DNA from: Xenopus tropicalis
Taxonomy: Eukaryota; Chordata; Amphibia; Anura; Pipidae
DNA length: 64,000 nt
NCBI RefSeq assembly: GCF_000004195.4
Contig: NC_030680.2
Location: forward strand, 143,554,045 to 143,618,044
Direction of reading: 5' to 3'
Below the pieces are notes generated by a model, which was not told the DNA's origin, did no database searches, and saw nothing but the letters and a program-made list of their open reading frames with translations. Within the stretch, counting starts at the first letter, position 1; each line of letters begins with the position of its first letter. Shown here in pieces: positions 1 to 10,379 of the stretch. The position numbers and the translations under genes are program-made.

Positions 1-24
1 AAGTAGTGTAGTGTTCTGTCATTG

Positions 25-584
25 CCGTATAAAGGGGTAGTTCCCCTATAACTTTTAGTATGAGTAGACGGTGATTCTCTCCGATGATTTGCAAGTGATC
101 TTCCATTATTATTGCTGTTATTATGGCTTTGTAGCAGCAGTTATCTGGTTGCTAGGGTCTAATTTACCCTAGCAACCAGGCAGTGGCTTGCATGAATATG
201 CAATATTAAAGAGGGGGACTGGGTAGAAGGATAAGTAATAAAAAGTAATGATAAGTAGTTTTAAGTTTTTTGGAGGTTTTTTGGTTGCCGGGGTCAGAGA
301 CCCCCAACTTAGAGATGGAAAAAGGCAGAAGAGGAAGGTTAATATTGCAGAAACTAGAAAAAAATAAGACCAACTGAAAAGTTTCTAAATGTATAAGACA
401 CTTATATGTAATAAAAAGCACTAAGTTTGCCCAGGAACAGTAACTTATAGTAACCAATAAACAATTGCTTTTAAACAGGTGACCAGTAAATGTTTCCGGC
501 TCATTGGTTGCTATGGGCTACTGCTCCTGGGCAAACTTAGTGCATTATATTACATAACACACTAAATGTTAACATAAGGGTGAA
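25..584 (+). mobile_element. T2-like dispersed repeat split by a hairpin element
   Basis: A copy of a dispersed family seen at least seven more times in this window. It is recognised by the paired motifs GGTTGCTAGGGTC / CCCTAGCAACCAGG and the GGGGTCAG(A/T)GACCCCC palindrome near 292-306. The right part, ending near TAACATAAGGGTG, is separated from the rest by a hairpin element at 417-543. The ends resemble T2-type MITEs (TTAAAGG), but the outer borders here are degraded. It lies in an lrig1 intron. Confidence 0.6.
417..543. mobile_element. short fold-back (hairpin) element nested in the MITE
   Basis: The left arm, beginning GCACTAAGTTTGCCCAGGA, is the near reverse complement of the right arm, ending CCTGGGCAAACTTAGTGC. 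The arms are about 40 bp with a short AT-rich middle. It interrupts the dispersed repeat at 25-584, so it inserted later. It carries no coding capacity. Confidence 0.6.
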
Positions 585-702
585 TAGTAGATTGCAGTAG
601 ATATACCAATCAGGGGGCAGCAGGGAGTGCAATTAGGGGCAAATAAAAGTCTGAGTTGCTCCGGTTGCACCAGATTAACCGCGGTGTCTCCTTTTGCCGT
701 AG

Positions 703-987
703 GTTTTGGGTTCCAGGTTGTCTGCACGGACTGCTTGGACGGCGGCGCGGGGTACAGCAGCAAGAGCGACTACTGTCCGCAGACGGTCCAATCCGTAGAC
801 TGTTCCTATCAGAAGCCAGCGGGCAGCCATGACAGATACATGTGTAACGGGGACACGCCCACGGCGTTGAGTTATCACCACAACGCGGCTATGGATGAGG
901 GTAGCAACTTGGAATCTGGGGGCAACATGTATCCTAGCAACCATGAAAGGATAGGCACGGCCAAAGCCCTGAATTCTAACCTACTAG
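703..987 (+). CDS. lrig1: lrig1 penultimate coding exon (cytoplasmic tail)
   Basis: An internal exon read in one open frame. It is bounded by a pyrimidine-rich acceptor (CTCCTTTTGCCGTAG) and a good donor (CTACTAG|GTAAGG). The product, beginning FGFQVVCTDCLDGG and passing through MYPSNHERIG near its end, is a Cys-, Ser- and Asn-rich tail without domains. YPSNH(D/E)R is a landmark I recall from LRIG cytoplasmic tails. LRIG1 is a single-pass membrane protein with leucine-rich repeats and Ig domains that down-regulates ErbB and related receptors; those domains lie to the left of this window. The exon ends one base into a codon and joins in phase to the exon at 3874. A second possible acceptor (GGTTCCAG, exon from 717) is in the same frame, so the first four or five residues are uncertain. 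The lrig1 identity rests on short motif matches plus the neighbouring slc25a26. Confidence 0.8.
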
Positions 988-1019
988 GTAAGGGCTTGTT
1001 TTAATGTATGAAAGTCTCA

Positions 1020-2793
1020 ACCCTTTCTCCTTGTAGAGTGTAAGCTCTTTTGGGCAGGACTCTCTTCCCCTCTTGTATCGGTTATTGATTGCTTTATATG
1101 TTACTCCTTGTAGATTGTAAGCTCTTTTGGGCAGGACTCTCTTCCCCTCTTGTATCGGTTACTGATTGCTTTATATGTTACTCCTTGTAGATTGTAAGCT
1201 CTTTTGGGCAGGACTCTCTTCCCCTCTTGTATCGGTTACTGATTGCTTTATATGTTACTCCTTGTAGATTGTAAGCTCTTTTGGGCAGGACTCTCTTCCC
1301 CTCTTGTATCGGTTACTGATTGCTTTATATGTTACTCCTTGTAGATTGTAAGCTCTTTTGGGCAGGACTCTCTTCCCCTCTTGTATCGGTTACTGATTGC
1401 TTTATATGTTACTCCTTGTAGATTGTAAGCTCTTTTGGGCAGGACTCTCTTCCCCTCTTGTATCGGTTACTGATTGCTTTATATGTTACTCCTTGTAGAG
1501 TGTAAGCTCTTTTGGGCAGGGCTCCCTTCCCCTCTTGTATCGGTTACTGATTGCTTTATATGTTACTCCTTGTAGATTGTAAGCTCTTTTGGGCAGGGCT
1601 CCCTTCCCCTCCTGTATCGGTTACTGATTGCTTTATATGTTACTCCTTGTAGATTGTAAGCTCTTTTGGGCAGGGCTCCCTTCCCCTCCTGTATCGGTTA
1701 CTGATTGCTTTATATGTTACTCCTTGTAGAGTGTAAGCTCTTTTGGGCAGGGCTCCCTTCCCCTCCTGTATCGGTTATTGGTTGCTTTATATGTTACTCC
1801 TTGTAGATTGTAAGCTCTTTTGGGCAGGGCTCCCTTCCCCTCCTGTATCGGTTATTGGTTGCTTTATATGTTACTCCTTGTAGAGTGTAAGCTCTTTTGG
1901 GCAGGGCTCTCTTCCCCTCCTGTATCGGTTACTGATTGCTTTATATGTTACTCCTTGTAGAGTGTAAGCTCTTTTGGGCAGGGCTCCCTTCCCCTCCTGT
2001 ATCGGTTACTGATTGCTTTATATGTTACTCCTTGTAGAGTGTAAGCTCTTTTGGGCAGGGCTCTCTTCCCCTCTTGTATCGGTTATTGGTTGCTTTATAT
2101 GTTACTCCTTGTAGAGTGTAAGCTCTTTTGGGCAGGGCTCTCTTCCCCTCTTGTATCGGTTATTGGTTGCTTTATATGTTACTCCTTGTAGAGTGTAAGC
2201 TCTTTTGGGCAGGGCTCCCTTCCCCTCCTGTATCGGTTACTGATTGCTTTATATGTTACTCCTTGTAGATTGTAAGCTCTTTTGGGCAGGGCTCCCTTCC
2301 CCTCCTGTATCGGTTATTGGTTGCTTTATATGTTACTCCTTGTAGAGTGTAAGCTCTTTTGGGCAGGGCTCTCTTCCCCTCTTGTATCGGTTATTGGTTG
2401 CTTTATATGTTACTCCTTGTAGAGTGTAAGCTCTTTTGGGCAGGGCTCTCTTCCCCTCTTGTATCGGTTATTGGTTGCTTTATATGTTACTCCTTGTAGA
2501 GTGTAAGCTCTTTTGGGCAGGGCTCCCTTCCCCTCTTGTATCGGTTACTGATTGCTTTATATGTTACTCTGTATGTCCAATGTATGAAACCCACTTATTG
2601 TTGGCGCTTTATAAATAAATGTTCATAATAATAATTTGTAGAGTGTAAGCTCTTTTGGGCAGGGCTCTCTTCCCCTCCTGTATCGGTTATTGGTTGCTTT
2701 ATATGTTACTCTGTATGCCCAATGTATGGAACCCACTTATTGTACAGCGCTGCGGGGTATGTTGGCGCTTTATAAATAAATGTTAATAATAAT
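1020..2793 (+). repeat. 77-bp minisatellite made from a retroposon 3' tail
   Basis: About 20 head-to-tail units of 77 bp, each containing TGTAAGCTCTTTTGGGCAGG and TGTATCGGTTA. The spacing of TTACTCCTTG at 1101, 1178 and 1255 gives the period. The last unit runs into a different ending, GTATGTCCAATGTATGAAACC then GGCGCTTTATAAATAAATG and an AAT-rich end, followed by one more unit with the same ending (2636-2793). That ending is the familiar 3' tail of an amphibian and fish LINE/SINE type, so the array looks like tandem growth of the part just upstream of a retroposon tail. Units fall into two sequence classes (GGACTCTCTT and GGGCTCCCTT), which shows local homogenisation. Confidence 0.9.
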
Positions 2794-3168
2794 ATAGGTG
2801 GCTGTGGCTGTAGGTGGCTATGGATGGCTGTAGGTGGCTATGGGTGGCTATGGGTGACTGTAGGTGGCTATGGGTGACTGTAGGTGGCTATGGATGGCTG
2901 TAGGTGGCTATGGATGGCTGTAGGTGGCTATGGGTGGCTATGGGTGACTGTAGGTGGCTATGGGTGACTGTAGGTGGATATGGGTGGCTGTAGGTGGCTA
3001 TGGGTGGCTGTAGGTGGCTATGGGTGACTGTAGGTGGCTATGGGTGACTGTAGGTGGCTATGGATGGCTGTAGGTGGCTATGGGTGACTGTAGGTGGCTG
3101 TGGGTGACTGTAGGTGGCTGTGGGTGGCTATGGGTGGCTGTGGGCGGAATGGGTGGCTATGGGTGGCT
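2794..3168 (+). repeat. 12-bp minisatellite (GGTGGCTATGGG type)
   Basis: About 30 variants of GGTGGCTATGGG, GGTGACTGTAGG and GGTGGCTGTAGG. It separates two blocks of the 77-bp array, starting right after the AAT end of the first block and ending just where GAGTGTAAGCTC of the second resumes. There is no coding signal. Confidence 0.9.
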
Positions 3169-3795
3169 ATAGAGTGTAAGCTCTTTTGGGCAGGGCTCTC
3201 TTCCCCTCCTGTATCGGTTATTGATTGCTTTATATGTTACTCCTTGTAGAGTGTAAGCTCTTTTGGGCAGGGCTCTCTTCCCCTCCTGTATCGGTTACTG
3301 ATTGCTTTATATGTTACTCCTTGTAGATTGTAAGCTCTTTTGGGCAGGGCTCTCTTCCCCTCCTGTATCGGTTACTGATTGCTTTATATGTTACTCCTTG
3401 TAGATTGTAAGCTCTTTTGGGCAGGGCTCCCTTCCCCTCTTGTATCGGTTATTGATTGCTTTATATGTTACTCCTTGTAGAGTGTAAGCTCTTTTGGGCA
3501 GGGCTCTCTTCCCCTCCTGTATCGGTTACTGATTGCTTTATATGTTACTCCTTGTAGAGTGTAAGCTCTTTTGGGCAGGGCTCCCTTCCCCTCTTGTATC
3601 GGTTATTGATTGCTTTATATGTTACTCCTTGTAGAGTGTAAGCTCTTTTGGGCAGGGCTCTCTTCACCTCTTGTATCGGTTACTGATTGCTTTATATGTT
3701 ACTCTGTATGTCCAATGTATGAAACCCACTTATTGTACAGCGCTGCGGGATATGTTGGCGCTTTATAAATAAATGTTAATAATAATAATAATAAT
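3169..3795 (+). repeat. second block of the 77-bp minisatellite with retroposon tail
   Basis: About seven more 77-bp units of the same family and orientation as 1020-2793. They end with a full retroposon-like tail, including ACAGCGCTGCGGGATATGTT, TATAAATAAATG and a pure (AAT)n run at about 3778-3795. Confidence 0.9.
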
Positions 3796-3873
3796 GAAAG
3801 ACTTTTAAAGGGGAAGTAAACCCTGCACTTGCCCATTTATTTGTATTTATTTTTTTTTAACCATTACTCCTAG

Positions 3874-4064
3874 ACCCGTGTGCGGAGCCATTAATCCGGT
3901 CGCCGGAGAGTGAAGGCTTCCGAGCAGCGCCCAGCTCCGACTGCTACCCTTACCCCGATCCCTCGAGTGAAGACTCGGCCAAACAGACACTTCTCCCCAA
4001 CGGGCACGCGCCGACGCTTAGCGGCCAGCACAGGGCGCAGACAGGATCGAGTGCTCCAAAGTGA
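3874..4064 (+). CDS. lrig1: lrig1 terminal coding exon
   Basis: The acceptor is a long T-run followed by CTCCTAG. The first two bases AC complete a GAC (Asp) codon with the G at 987. The frame then reads PCAEPLIRSPESEG, SSDCYPYPDPSSED, LLPNGHAPTLSGQ and ends in SAPK with TGA at 4062-4064. As I recall, human LRIG1 ends with the same order of landmarks (an SNGH block, TGQ, then APKS at the C-terminus), which supports LRIG1 rather than LRIG2 or LRIG3. The exon is GC-rich against an AT-rich intron. A longer open frame starting at the ATG near 3910 lies in another register and is a shadow. Confidence 0.82.
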
Positions 4065-4430
4065 CCACCGTCGTGCAAAACCCCCACGATTATACCATTT
4101 GCACTGAAAGGATCCGCCTACCTCATTTCCTTATAGGACTAAAAACGAACCAATGAGATGGGCTGAGGTACGAACCTACGGCTTGTGTGGGACGCGGCGC
4201 CCCCATCTGAGCATCACTGAGTTGTACATACGTGAATCTAAAGCTTCTGTTGGAAGTGTAGCTGTATAGTTGCATTCGCAGCGCTCAATGCAAAGGGACT
4301 TTCTGTATTTGATACGTTGTAAATAAGAGTTTTTCATAAAGAGATAAATATATATATATATATGTGTAAATATCTAAGGATAGATATAAAAATATACTTC
4401 TATTTTACAGAGTCTATTTTAACCTTTAGT
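4065..4430 (+). other. lrig1: lrig1 3' UTR (probable extent)
   Basis: Non-repetitive sequence downstream of the TGA, becoming very AT-rich (GTAAATAAGAG, GATAAATATATATATATATA). I see no perfect AATAAA. CATAAA, GATAAA and TATAAA variants occur at about 4337-4390, so the cleavage site is a guess near 4400-4430. Confidence 0.5.
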
Positions 4431-4619
4431 GCATGAATGAGTGACGTTTTGCCACAAGTCGCCGATGCCGCAGTAAAGAAACCGGTGCCTTATTCAATAG
4501 CCGTTCATTGTGGGCGGAGATTTCACAGCTGTGCAGCTTGAACACACCCCCCTGAAAGGAGGGGCCAATGTGGAGACGGCTGGGGGGCTGGGCTTAATAA
4601 CGTTTGTAGGTCAGGACGA
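4431..4619. other. unique intergenic sequence
   Basis: Non-repetitive DNA just past the presumed lrig1 end, moderately CpG-containing. I see no gene or known element. Confidence 0.4.
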
Positions 4620-6190
4620 GCAGTGATTGGAAGAGCTGCTTGTCGATGAGTCGCTTCCTACCAAACGTGGTATTTTGGAGCCTTAGGAAGTGCTCATTGG
4701 CTGCTAATCCATAATATCAATTAACAGTCTTTGATCTCTTCCTTGACTCAAGAGCCTTAAGGTGGCCATACGTTGGACCTCCTTCTCCTGAAATAGACCA
4801 GATCTCCAACGGGCAGGTCAGATTTGGGACTGCATCAACTAATCAATGCAGTCCCTGAACCAATGGCGCCTAAGGCCAAAAAATTAAATTAGCCCAATGT
4901 TGGGAGAAGATCTGCTCGCTTAGCAACCTCACCAAACGAGTGGATCCTACAGTGTCTGGCCAGCTTTATAGTAGCTGTAGAGAAGCATGTTGCTCTTCTA
5001 TGGTTCCTCTAAATCTCTTGAATCCAGAATGCACAGTCAGAGGCTCCCATCTAGTGGGGTGGCCATGTTTATAACATGTATATAACATGTTTCCCTGGCT
5101 GCTCATACACTCAGTTGGCTTCACGTTTGCCCAAGTCGCTCTTCCTACCAACCAGATGGTATTGTGGAGCTTCATTTGCTTCCTTAGGAAGTGCTCTTTG
5201 GAATATTCCCTGATCTTCAAACACCAGAGACTTTGATCTCTTCCTGAACTTAAGAGTTTAGAAGGAACCGTAGAAGATCTTCTGCTCTTCAGGAGCTCTG
5301 GAGTCAAGGATGCATAGTCAGAGGTTCCCTTTGGGTGGGGGTGGCCATGTTTATAACCTGTTTTAACATGTTTCTTAGGTTGGCCTTATCTCAGTTGGTT
5401 TCCTAATTGTCCAAGTCACTCTTCTTACCAACCATCGTACTTTGGAGACTCAATTGCTTCGTTAGGAAGATGCTAATCCATAATATTCCTAGATGTTCAA
5501 ACCACAGAGACTTAGATCTCTTCCTTGACTCAAGAGCTTTAGGCCAGCTCTTCCTCTAAAGATCTGGAGTCAAGGATGCATAGTCAGAAGCTCCATTTTG
5601 GTGGGGTGGCCGTGTTTATAACCTGTTTCTTAGGTTGGCCTTATCTCAGTTGGCTTCCTAATTGTCCAAGTCAATCTTCTTACCAACCATGGTACTTTGG
5701 AGCCTCAATTGCTTCCTTAGGAAGATGCTAATCCATAATATTCCTAAATGTTCAAACCACAGAGACTTTGATCTCTTCCTTGACTCAAGAGCTGTAGACC
5801 AACTGCAGAAGAGCATGTTGCTCTTTTGTGGTTCCTCTAAAGCTCTTGAGTCCAGAATGCAGTCAGAGGCTCCCTTTGGTGGGGTGGCCATGTTTATAAC
5901 ATGTTGCTTAGGTTGGCCTTATCTCAGTTGACTTCATGGTTGCACAAATCGCTGTTCCTACCAACCAGGTGGTATTTTGGAGCCTTATTTGCTCCCTTGG
6001 GAGCTTCTCCTTAGTTGCTAATCTATAATGTTCCTAGAACTGAAAGCACCAGAGGCTTTGATTCTCGACTCAAGAACCTCGGAGAAACTACAACTCTTGA
6101 GTCGAGGATACAAAGTCAGAGGCTCTTTTCCAGTTTTGTGACCATGCTCTGGCCTTCATGTCACCTCGGTGGGGCAGCCATGTTTTATAA
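4620..6190 (+). repeat. five degenerate 260-280-bp tandem units
   Basis: Five diverged copies can be aligned on (C/T)TTCCTACCAA, at about 4650, 5136, 5415, 5674 and 5949. Further landmarks are CTTAGGAAG, CTTTGATCTCTTCC, TGACTCAAGAGC, GTGGGGTGGCCATG and TTTATAAC. The first interval is longer because a 211-bp MITE is inserted in unit 1. Divergence of perhaps 15-25% by eye makes this the oldest array in the window. Short open frames across it are broken and differ between units. Confidence 0.8.
4758..4968. mobile_element. MITE (GGTGGCCATAC ends) inserted in a tandem unit
   Basis: Starts TTAAGGTGGCCATACG and ends GGCCAGCTTTA, related to the ends of the better-preserved copies at 12555-12896 and 63007-63341. 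It interrupts the tandem unit between AAGAGC and GTAGAGAAGCATG, which are close together in the other units. Confidence 0.65.
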
Positions 6191-7123
6191 CATATGTTTT
6201 AATGTGTTTCTTAGGCTGTGACTTAATTATCGTCCTTCAAAACCCACCTTAGAAGGAGAAGGGTGGAAGGCGGTGTAAGAATGGCTGTATATAGGTCTCT
6301 CAGTATATGTGTAACAGCTGTGTCTGGTGTAGGGGCAACTGGCCACCTTGCCTTGTAGCACTTCTCCTTAGCAGGTAGAGCAGATCAAGATGGCGGGACT
6401 AACGTAGGTGTTGAAATTGCAATGGCAGCACCCACCGACAGCTGAGGTGCCAAACATCTGGATAGTCCTGCTATAAATAATGGGGCCCCATAAAGTCTAT
6501 TTGCCCCGGCCCAGAACATAGTTCAGGCTCAGTTCTCCATACACAGTAATGTACAAAGCTTTATAAATAAGTGTTAATAAGAATTTGCAGAGCACTTTTC
6601 TCACATGTCAGAGCACTTAGCACTAAAAGTGCCCGTCTTGGCATCTTTAGTAACTCTGTTACCCACCTCAGCCCCCCAAAACTTGGTGAGGATGATGGAC
6701 CTTACTGTGACACTGTACCCAGTGTACCCCACTTCCCATAGCAAGCTGCTCTGTCGGTTCCCCCGTCCTCATTGGGTGAAATTCACGAATACATTTAGTT
6801 CTAAAGATCTGATGTTTAATGCTTTTCTATCACACAGGGAACGGGTTTATTGGTGGAAACCATGTTTTCCTCTCCTGCTGGAGGTAATAGAAGGGCATTG
6901 CATTATGGGAAATGGGCCAACTATGGTTTGGGGAATGGTCCTACTATCCTGAAGGTCTGGTTGATACCACGTAGGAAGGAAAAGATTGGGTGTTCCCATG
7001 GTTATTGTCATCCAGGACTTTGGTATTGATATAAAATGCCAAATATATTGCCAAAAATATAGACCAACCAATAGGATTATTTTTTTAAAGACAACGAAAA
7101 TGATTTCCCCTCCATACTCAGTT
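6191..7123. other. mostly unique intergenic DNA with a decayed retroposon tail
   Basis: No gene seen. At about 6548-6585, GTACAAAGCTTTATAAATAAGTG followed by TTAATAAG is a decayed copy of the retroposon tail found at the ends of the 77-bp array. The open frame at 6605-6952 has no recognisable product. Confidence 0.5.
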
Positions 7124-8160
7124 TTTGCGCCCAATGGCATCTACCCGAGTCTTTGCGCCCAATGGCATCTACCCGAGTCTTTGCGCCCAATGGCATCTAC
7201 CCGAGCCTTTGCGCCCAATGGCATCTCCCCGAGCCTTTGCGCCCAATGGCATCTCCCCGAGCCTTTGCGCCCAATGGCATTCCCTTCCCCAGCCTCCCGA
7301 GCCTTTTGCGCCCAATGGCATCTCCCCGAGCCTTTGCGCCCAATGGCATCTCCCCGAGCCTTTGCGCCCAATGGCATCTCCCCGAGCCTTTGCGCCCAAT
7401 GGCATCTCCCCGAGCCTTTGCGCCCAATGGCATCTACCCGAGCCTTTGCGCCCAATGTCACCTCCCCCAGCCTTTGCGCCCAATGTCATCTCCCCCAGCC
7501 TTTGCGCCCAATGTCATCTCCCCGAACATTTGCGCCCAATGTCATGTACCCGAGCCTTTGCGCCCAATGTCATCTCCCCGAACCTTTGCGGCCAATGTCA
7601 TCTCCCCGAACCTTTGCGGCCAATGTCATCTCCCCGAACCTTTGCGCCCAATGTCATCTCCCCGAAACCTTTGCGCCCAATGTCATCTCCCGAACCTTTG
7701 CGCCCAATGTCATGTACCCGAGCCTTTGCGCCCAATGTCATCTCCCCGAACCTTTGCGGCCAATGTCATCTCCCCGAACCTTTGCGGCCAATGTCATCTC
7801 CCCGAACCTTTGCGCCCAATGTCATCTCCCCGAACCTTTGCGCCCAATGTCATCTCCCCGAACCTTTGCGCCCAATGTCATCTACCCGAGCCTTTGCGCC
7901 CAATGTCATCTCCCCGAACCTTTGCGGCCAATGTCATCTCCCCGAACCTTTGCGGCCAATGTCATCTCCCCGAACCTTTGCGGCCAATGTCATCTCCCCG
8001 AACCTTTGCGCCCAATGTCATCTCCCCGAACCTTTGCGCCCAATGTCATCTCCCCGAACCTTTGCGCCCAATGTCATCTCCCCGAACCTTTGCGCCCAAT
8101 GTCACCTCCCCGAGCCTTTGCGCCCAATGTCATCTCCCCGAGTCTTTGTGCCCAAGGTCA
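7124..8160 (+). repeat. 28-bp minisatellite with six-unit higher order
   Basis: About 37 units built on TTTGCGCCCAATGGCATC and TCCCCGAGCC. The left third carries GGCATC, the right two thirds GTCATC, and a GCGGCC variant recurs in pairs. A TACCCGAG variant is found at 7543, 7711 and 7879, exactly 168 bp (6 x 28) apart, so blocks of six units were duplicated. The array is open in all three + frames and in - frames because 28 is not a multiple of three and the unit lacks stop words. This is not evidence of coding. Confidence 0.95.
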
Positions 8161-8540
8161 ACATGTAAAGCCTGGCGGCTGCAACGTTTTCCTATAAATC
8201 TGGTAAATAATAAATGCATGACTCAGGGCCCCATTATTTCCATGACATAGGACTATCCTATCCGCTTTATTCCCAGACCCCCCCCTTATTATGGTGTATT
8301 GGCGCATCCCGGGCACTAGGGCTTCATCTGTATTAATGCACAAACGGGCAAGGTCTGACCTCTCCTCTCCCCGGATCCAGTGATAGAATATTCTGTATTT
8401 TCACGCTAAAGCACAGTTTGCCATATCCATAAAGGAAGAAGTTTCTATTTTTGGACAAAGTTAATGTTGTTACTCCCCAAACCCCATAGGAAATAATAAT
8501 AATGCTGCTGCTTGTGAGAGGCAATGTGAAACGGAGAGTA
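8161..8540. other. intergenic gap between convergent genes
   Basis: Unique sequence between the 28-bp array and the presumed end of slc25a26. An alternative - strand AATAAA lies at 8266-8271. No coding signal. Confidence 0.4.
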
Positions 8541-8948
8541 TTACTTTTGTGTACAAAGTTATTTATTGATACAAAGTTGTACATTGGGAGGAACCAAACC
8601 TGCAAAATACTGAAGTTTCTAACAAATGGCATTGATTGTGTCTTTACTAAACGTTTGTTATAACAGCACAACATTTTGTGGAAGAACCCGAGGTTCTGGT
8701 TAAAAAAATAAAAAATGTAGAGAAATAAATTGTCTCTGATGTCTCTGTTTATCCGTGGGGTTCGGACGTCGCCATTTTGTACAAACGCAGTCGGTTTCCC
8801 GTCTCTTTTGACCCGCGGGGAGTTGTTTCCAGCGCCGACATTTCCCCCATATGAAACTACACTTTGTGCTGCAATATCCCAGTGTTGGGGGGTCTCTGGG
8901 GGCCACGGGGGCTCCGACTAAAGTTACTGAGTGTCCAGGGAATTCCCT
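8541..8948 (-). other. slc25a26: slc25a26 3' UTR (probable extent)
   Basis: Non-repetitive sequence following the stop codon at 8949-8951 on the - strand. A canonical - strand AATAAA lies at 8562-8567, which suggests cleavage near 8540. Another AATAAA at 8266-8271 would give a longer UTR. Confidence 0.6.
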
Positions 8949-9054
8949 TCACTGCTCTCGTAGCATCAACGTCCGGACTTTGTCGTAGGCTCCGAGGAAA
9001 ATGAATCCACCGAGACTGATTGCTGTCATTCTGGGAATAACTCCGGCAAATAAC
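8949..9054 (-). CDS. slc25a26: slc25a26 terminal coding exon
   Basis: On the - strand an acceptor (GTTCCCTGCAG) is followed by G, then [34 protein letters not shown] and TGA. This matches the C-terminus of SLC25A26 as I know it from mammals ([21 protein letters not shown]). SLC25A26 is the mitochondrial inner-membrane carrier that imports S-adenosylmethionine and exports S-adenosylhomocysteine. This exon is the end of the third carrier repeat: the G-x-x-P-R turn and the sixth transmembrane helix (about [15 protein letters not shown]). The preceding exon must end two bases into a codon, and its CG plus this G gives Arg. Confidence 0.95.
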
Positions 9055-9164
9055 CTGCAGGGAACAAATGTACCGACTTCATCAGATCCAAACTACTCCA
9101 GAATCCATCCATGTTCTAAACATCCAGCTAAATATTATTTATACTCATGTATTCAGGAATACAG

Positions 9165-10075
9165 CAGCCCTGTGCCTTTATACCATCACAGAACCCCTCA
9201 GTGACTGCTAATATCCTTATCATTTACAGTAGGGGGTACATTATCCCTTATAATACATGAGTGATACTCAGAGTTCCCTGTATAACTCAGCCTGCAGCCT
9301 TGTGCCTTTATATGGGCACAGAACCCCTCAGTGACTGCTAATATCCTTATCATTTACAGTAGGGGGTACATTATCCCTTATAATACATGAGTGATACTCA
9401 GAGTTCCCTGTATAACTCAGCCTGTAGCCTTGTGCCTTTATATGGGCACAAACCCCCTCAGTGACTGCTAATTCCTTATCATTTACAGTAGGGGGTACAT
9501 TATCCCTTATATACATGAGTGATACTCAGAGTTCCCTGTAAACTCAGCCTGCAGCCTTGTGCCTTTATATGGGCACAGACCCCTCAGGGACTGCTAATAT
9601 CCTTATCATTTACAGTAGGGGGTACAGTATCCCTTATAATACATGAGTGATACTCAGAGTTCCTGTATAAACTCAGCCTGCAGCCTTGTGCCTTTATATG
9701 GGCACAGAAAACCCCTCAGTGACTGCTAATATCCTTATCATTTACAGTAGGGGTACAGTATCCCTTATAATACATGAGTGATACTCAGAGTTCCCTGTAT
9801 AACTCAAGCCTGCAGCTTTGTGCTTTTATAGGGGACACAGAACACCCCTCAGTGACTGCTAATATCCTATCATTTACAGTAGGGGTAATATACCTATATT
9901 ATAATACATGAGTGATACTCAGAGTTCCGGTTATAACTCAGCCTGCAGCTTGTGCCTTTATATTGGGCACAGAAACCCTCATGTGACTGCTAATATTCCG
10001 TTATCATTTACAAGTATGGGGTACTTATCCCTTATATACCATGGTTGATACTTCAAGAGTTCCCTGAGCGTGTTA
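9165..10075 (+). repeat. 130-bp minisatellite, copy 1
   Basis: About seven units of 130 bp with CTTGTGCCTTTATATGGGCA, TATCCTTATCATTTACAGTA and GTGATACTCAGAGTTCC. It sits in the last intron of slc25a26. The first units are clean. From about 9470, and especially after 9780, units carry scattered one-base gains and losses not seen in the matching array at 25858-26802, which suggests sequencing or assembly error rather than ageing. Confidence 0.92.
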
Positions 10076-10231
10076 ATCTCTTTATTCTTACAATTACAGC
10101 TTGGACACGTGTATACTAAATTTAATCCCCAGTGTGTGTGCAGAGGAGCAATGCCAATTGGTGTTTGGAAATCGCCGCAGTTTATATACGAGTAATATAC
10201 TGGTTGGATAATAACAAAGCAGGCTTCTTAC

Positions 10232-10303
10232 CGCATGATGCTTGCTTCTCCAAATCTATGGTAGTGCAATAGAAACATTTTCCACTTGCGACACAGAACC
10301 GGC
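10232..10303 (-). CDS. slc25a26: slc25a26 penultimate exon, with apparent indel errors
   Basis: On the - strand an acceptor (CTCTGTCTCCCGCAG) and a donor (CATGCG|GTAAGA) enclose 72 bases that start AGS and contain pieces readable as SGN-V, IAL and IWRS in different frames. The expected SLC25A26 segment here is AGS..A.GNVL..LH..WRS.G.. and the phases of the flanking exons require a length of 3n+2, about 74. The observed 72 bases and an in-frame stop therefore mean at least two or three single-base errors or real lesions. Both flanking arrays show the same kind of random indels, so error is the likelier cause. The region encodes the loop and matrix helix after the third Px(D/E)xx(K/R) motif. 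Confidence 0.8.
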
Positions 10304-10379
10304 CTGCGGGAGACAGAGTTACGGTCTATTGTTAAATCCCTAGAGTTCACTTGTAAACAGTAGGCAAAGACGGCTGCGC

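Larger units (their letters stand above)
988..3873 (+). other. lrig1: last intron of lrig1, filled by minisatellite
   Basis: A phase-1 intron from GTAAGG at 988 to the acceptor TTTTTTTTTAACCATTACTCCTAG ending at 3873 (quoted here only to locate it). More than 2.5 kb of its 2.9 kb is tandem repeat, listed separately. Confidence 0.75.

Noticed and set aside
3910..4107. Arg-rich 65-codon + frame beginning MKASEQRPAP
   Set aside because: It overlaps the lrig1 terminal exon in another register; the spliced frame explains the sequence.
6986..8250. Overlapping long + strand frames (347-403 codons) of repetitive Pro/Ala/Cys protein
   Set aside because: They are three registers of the same 28-bp repeat, all open. 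There is no splice, start or family evidence, and unit indels shift the frame freely.
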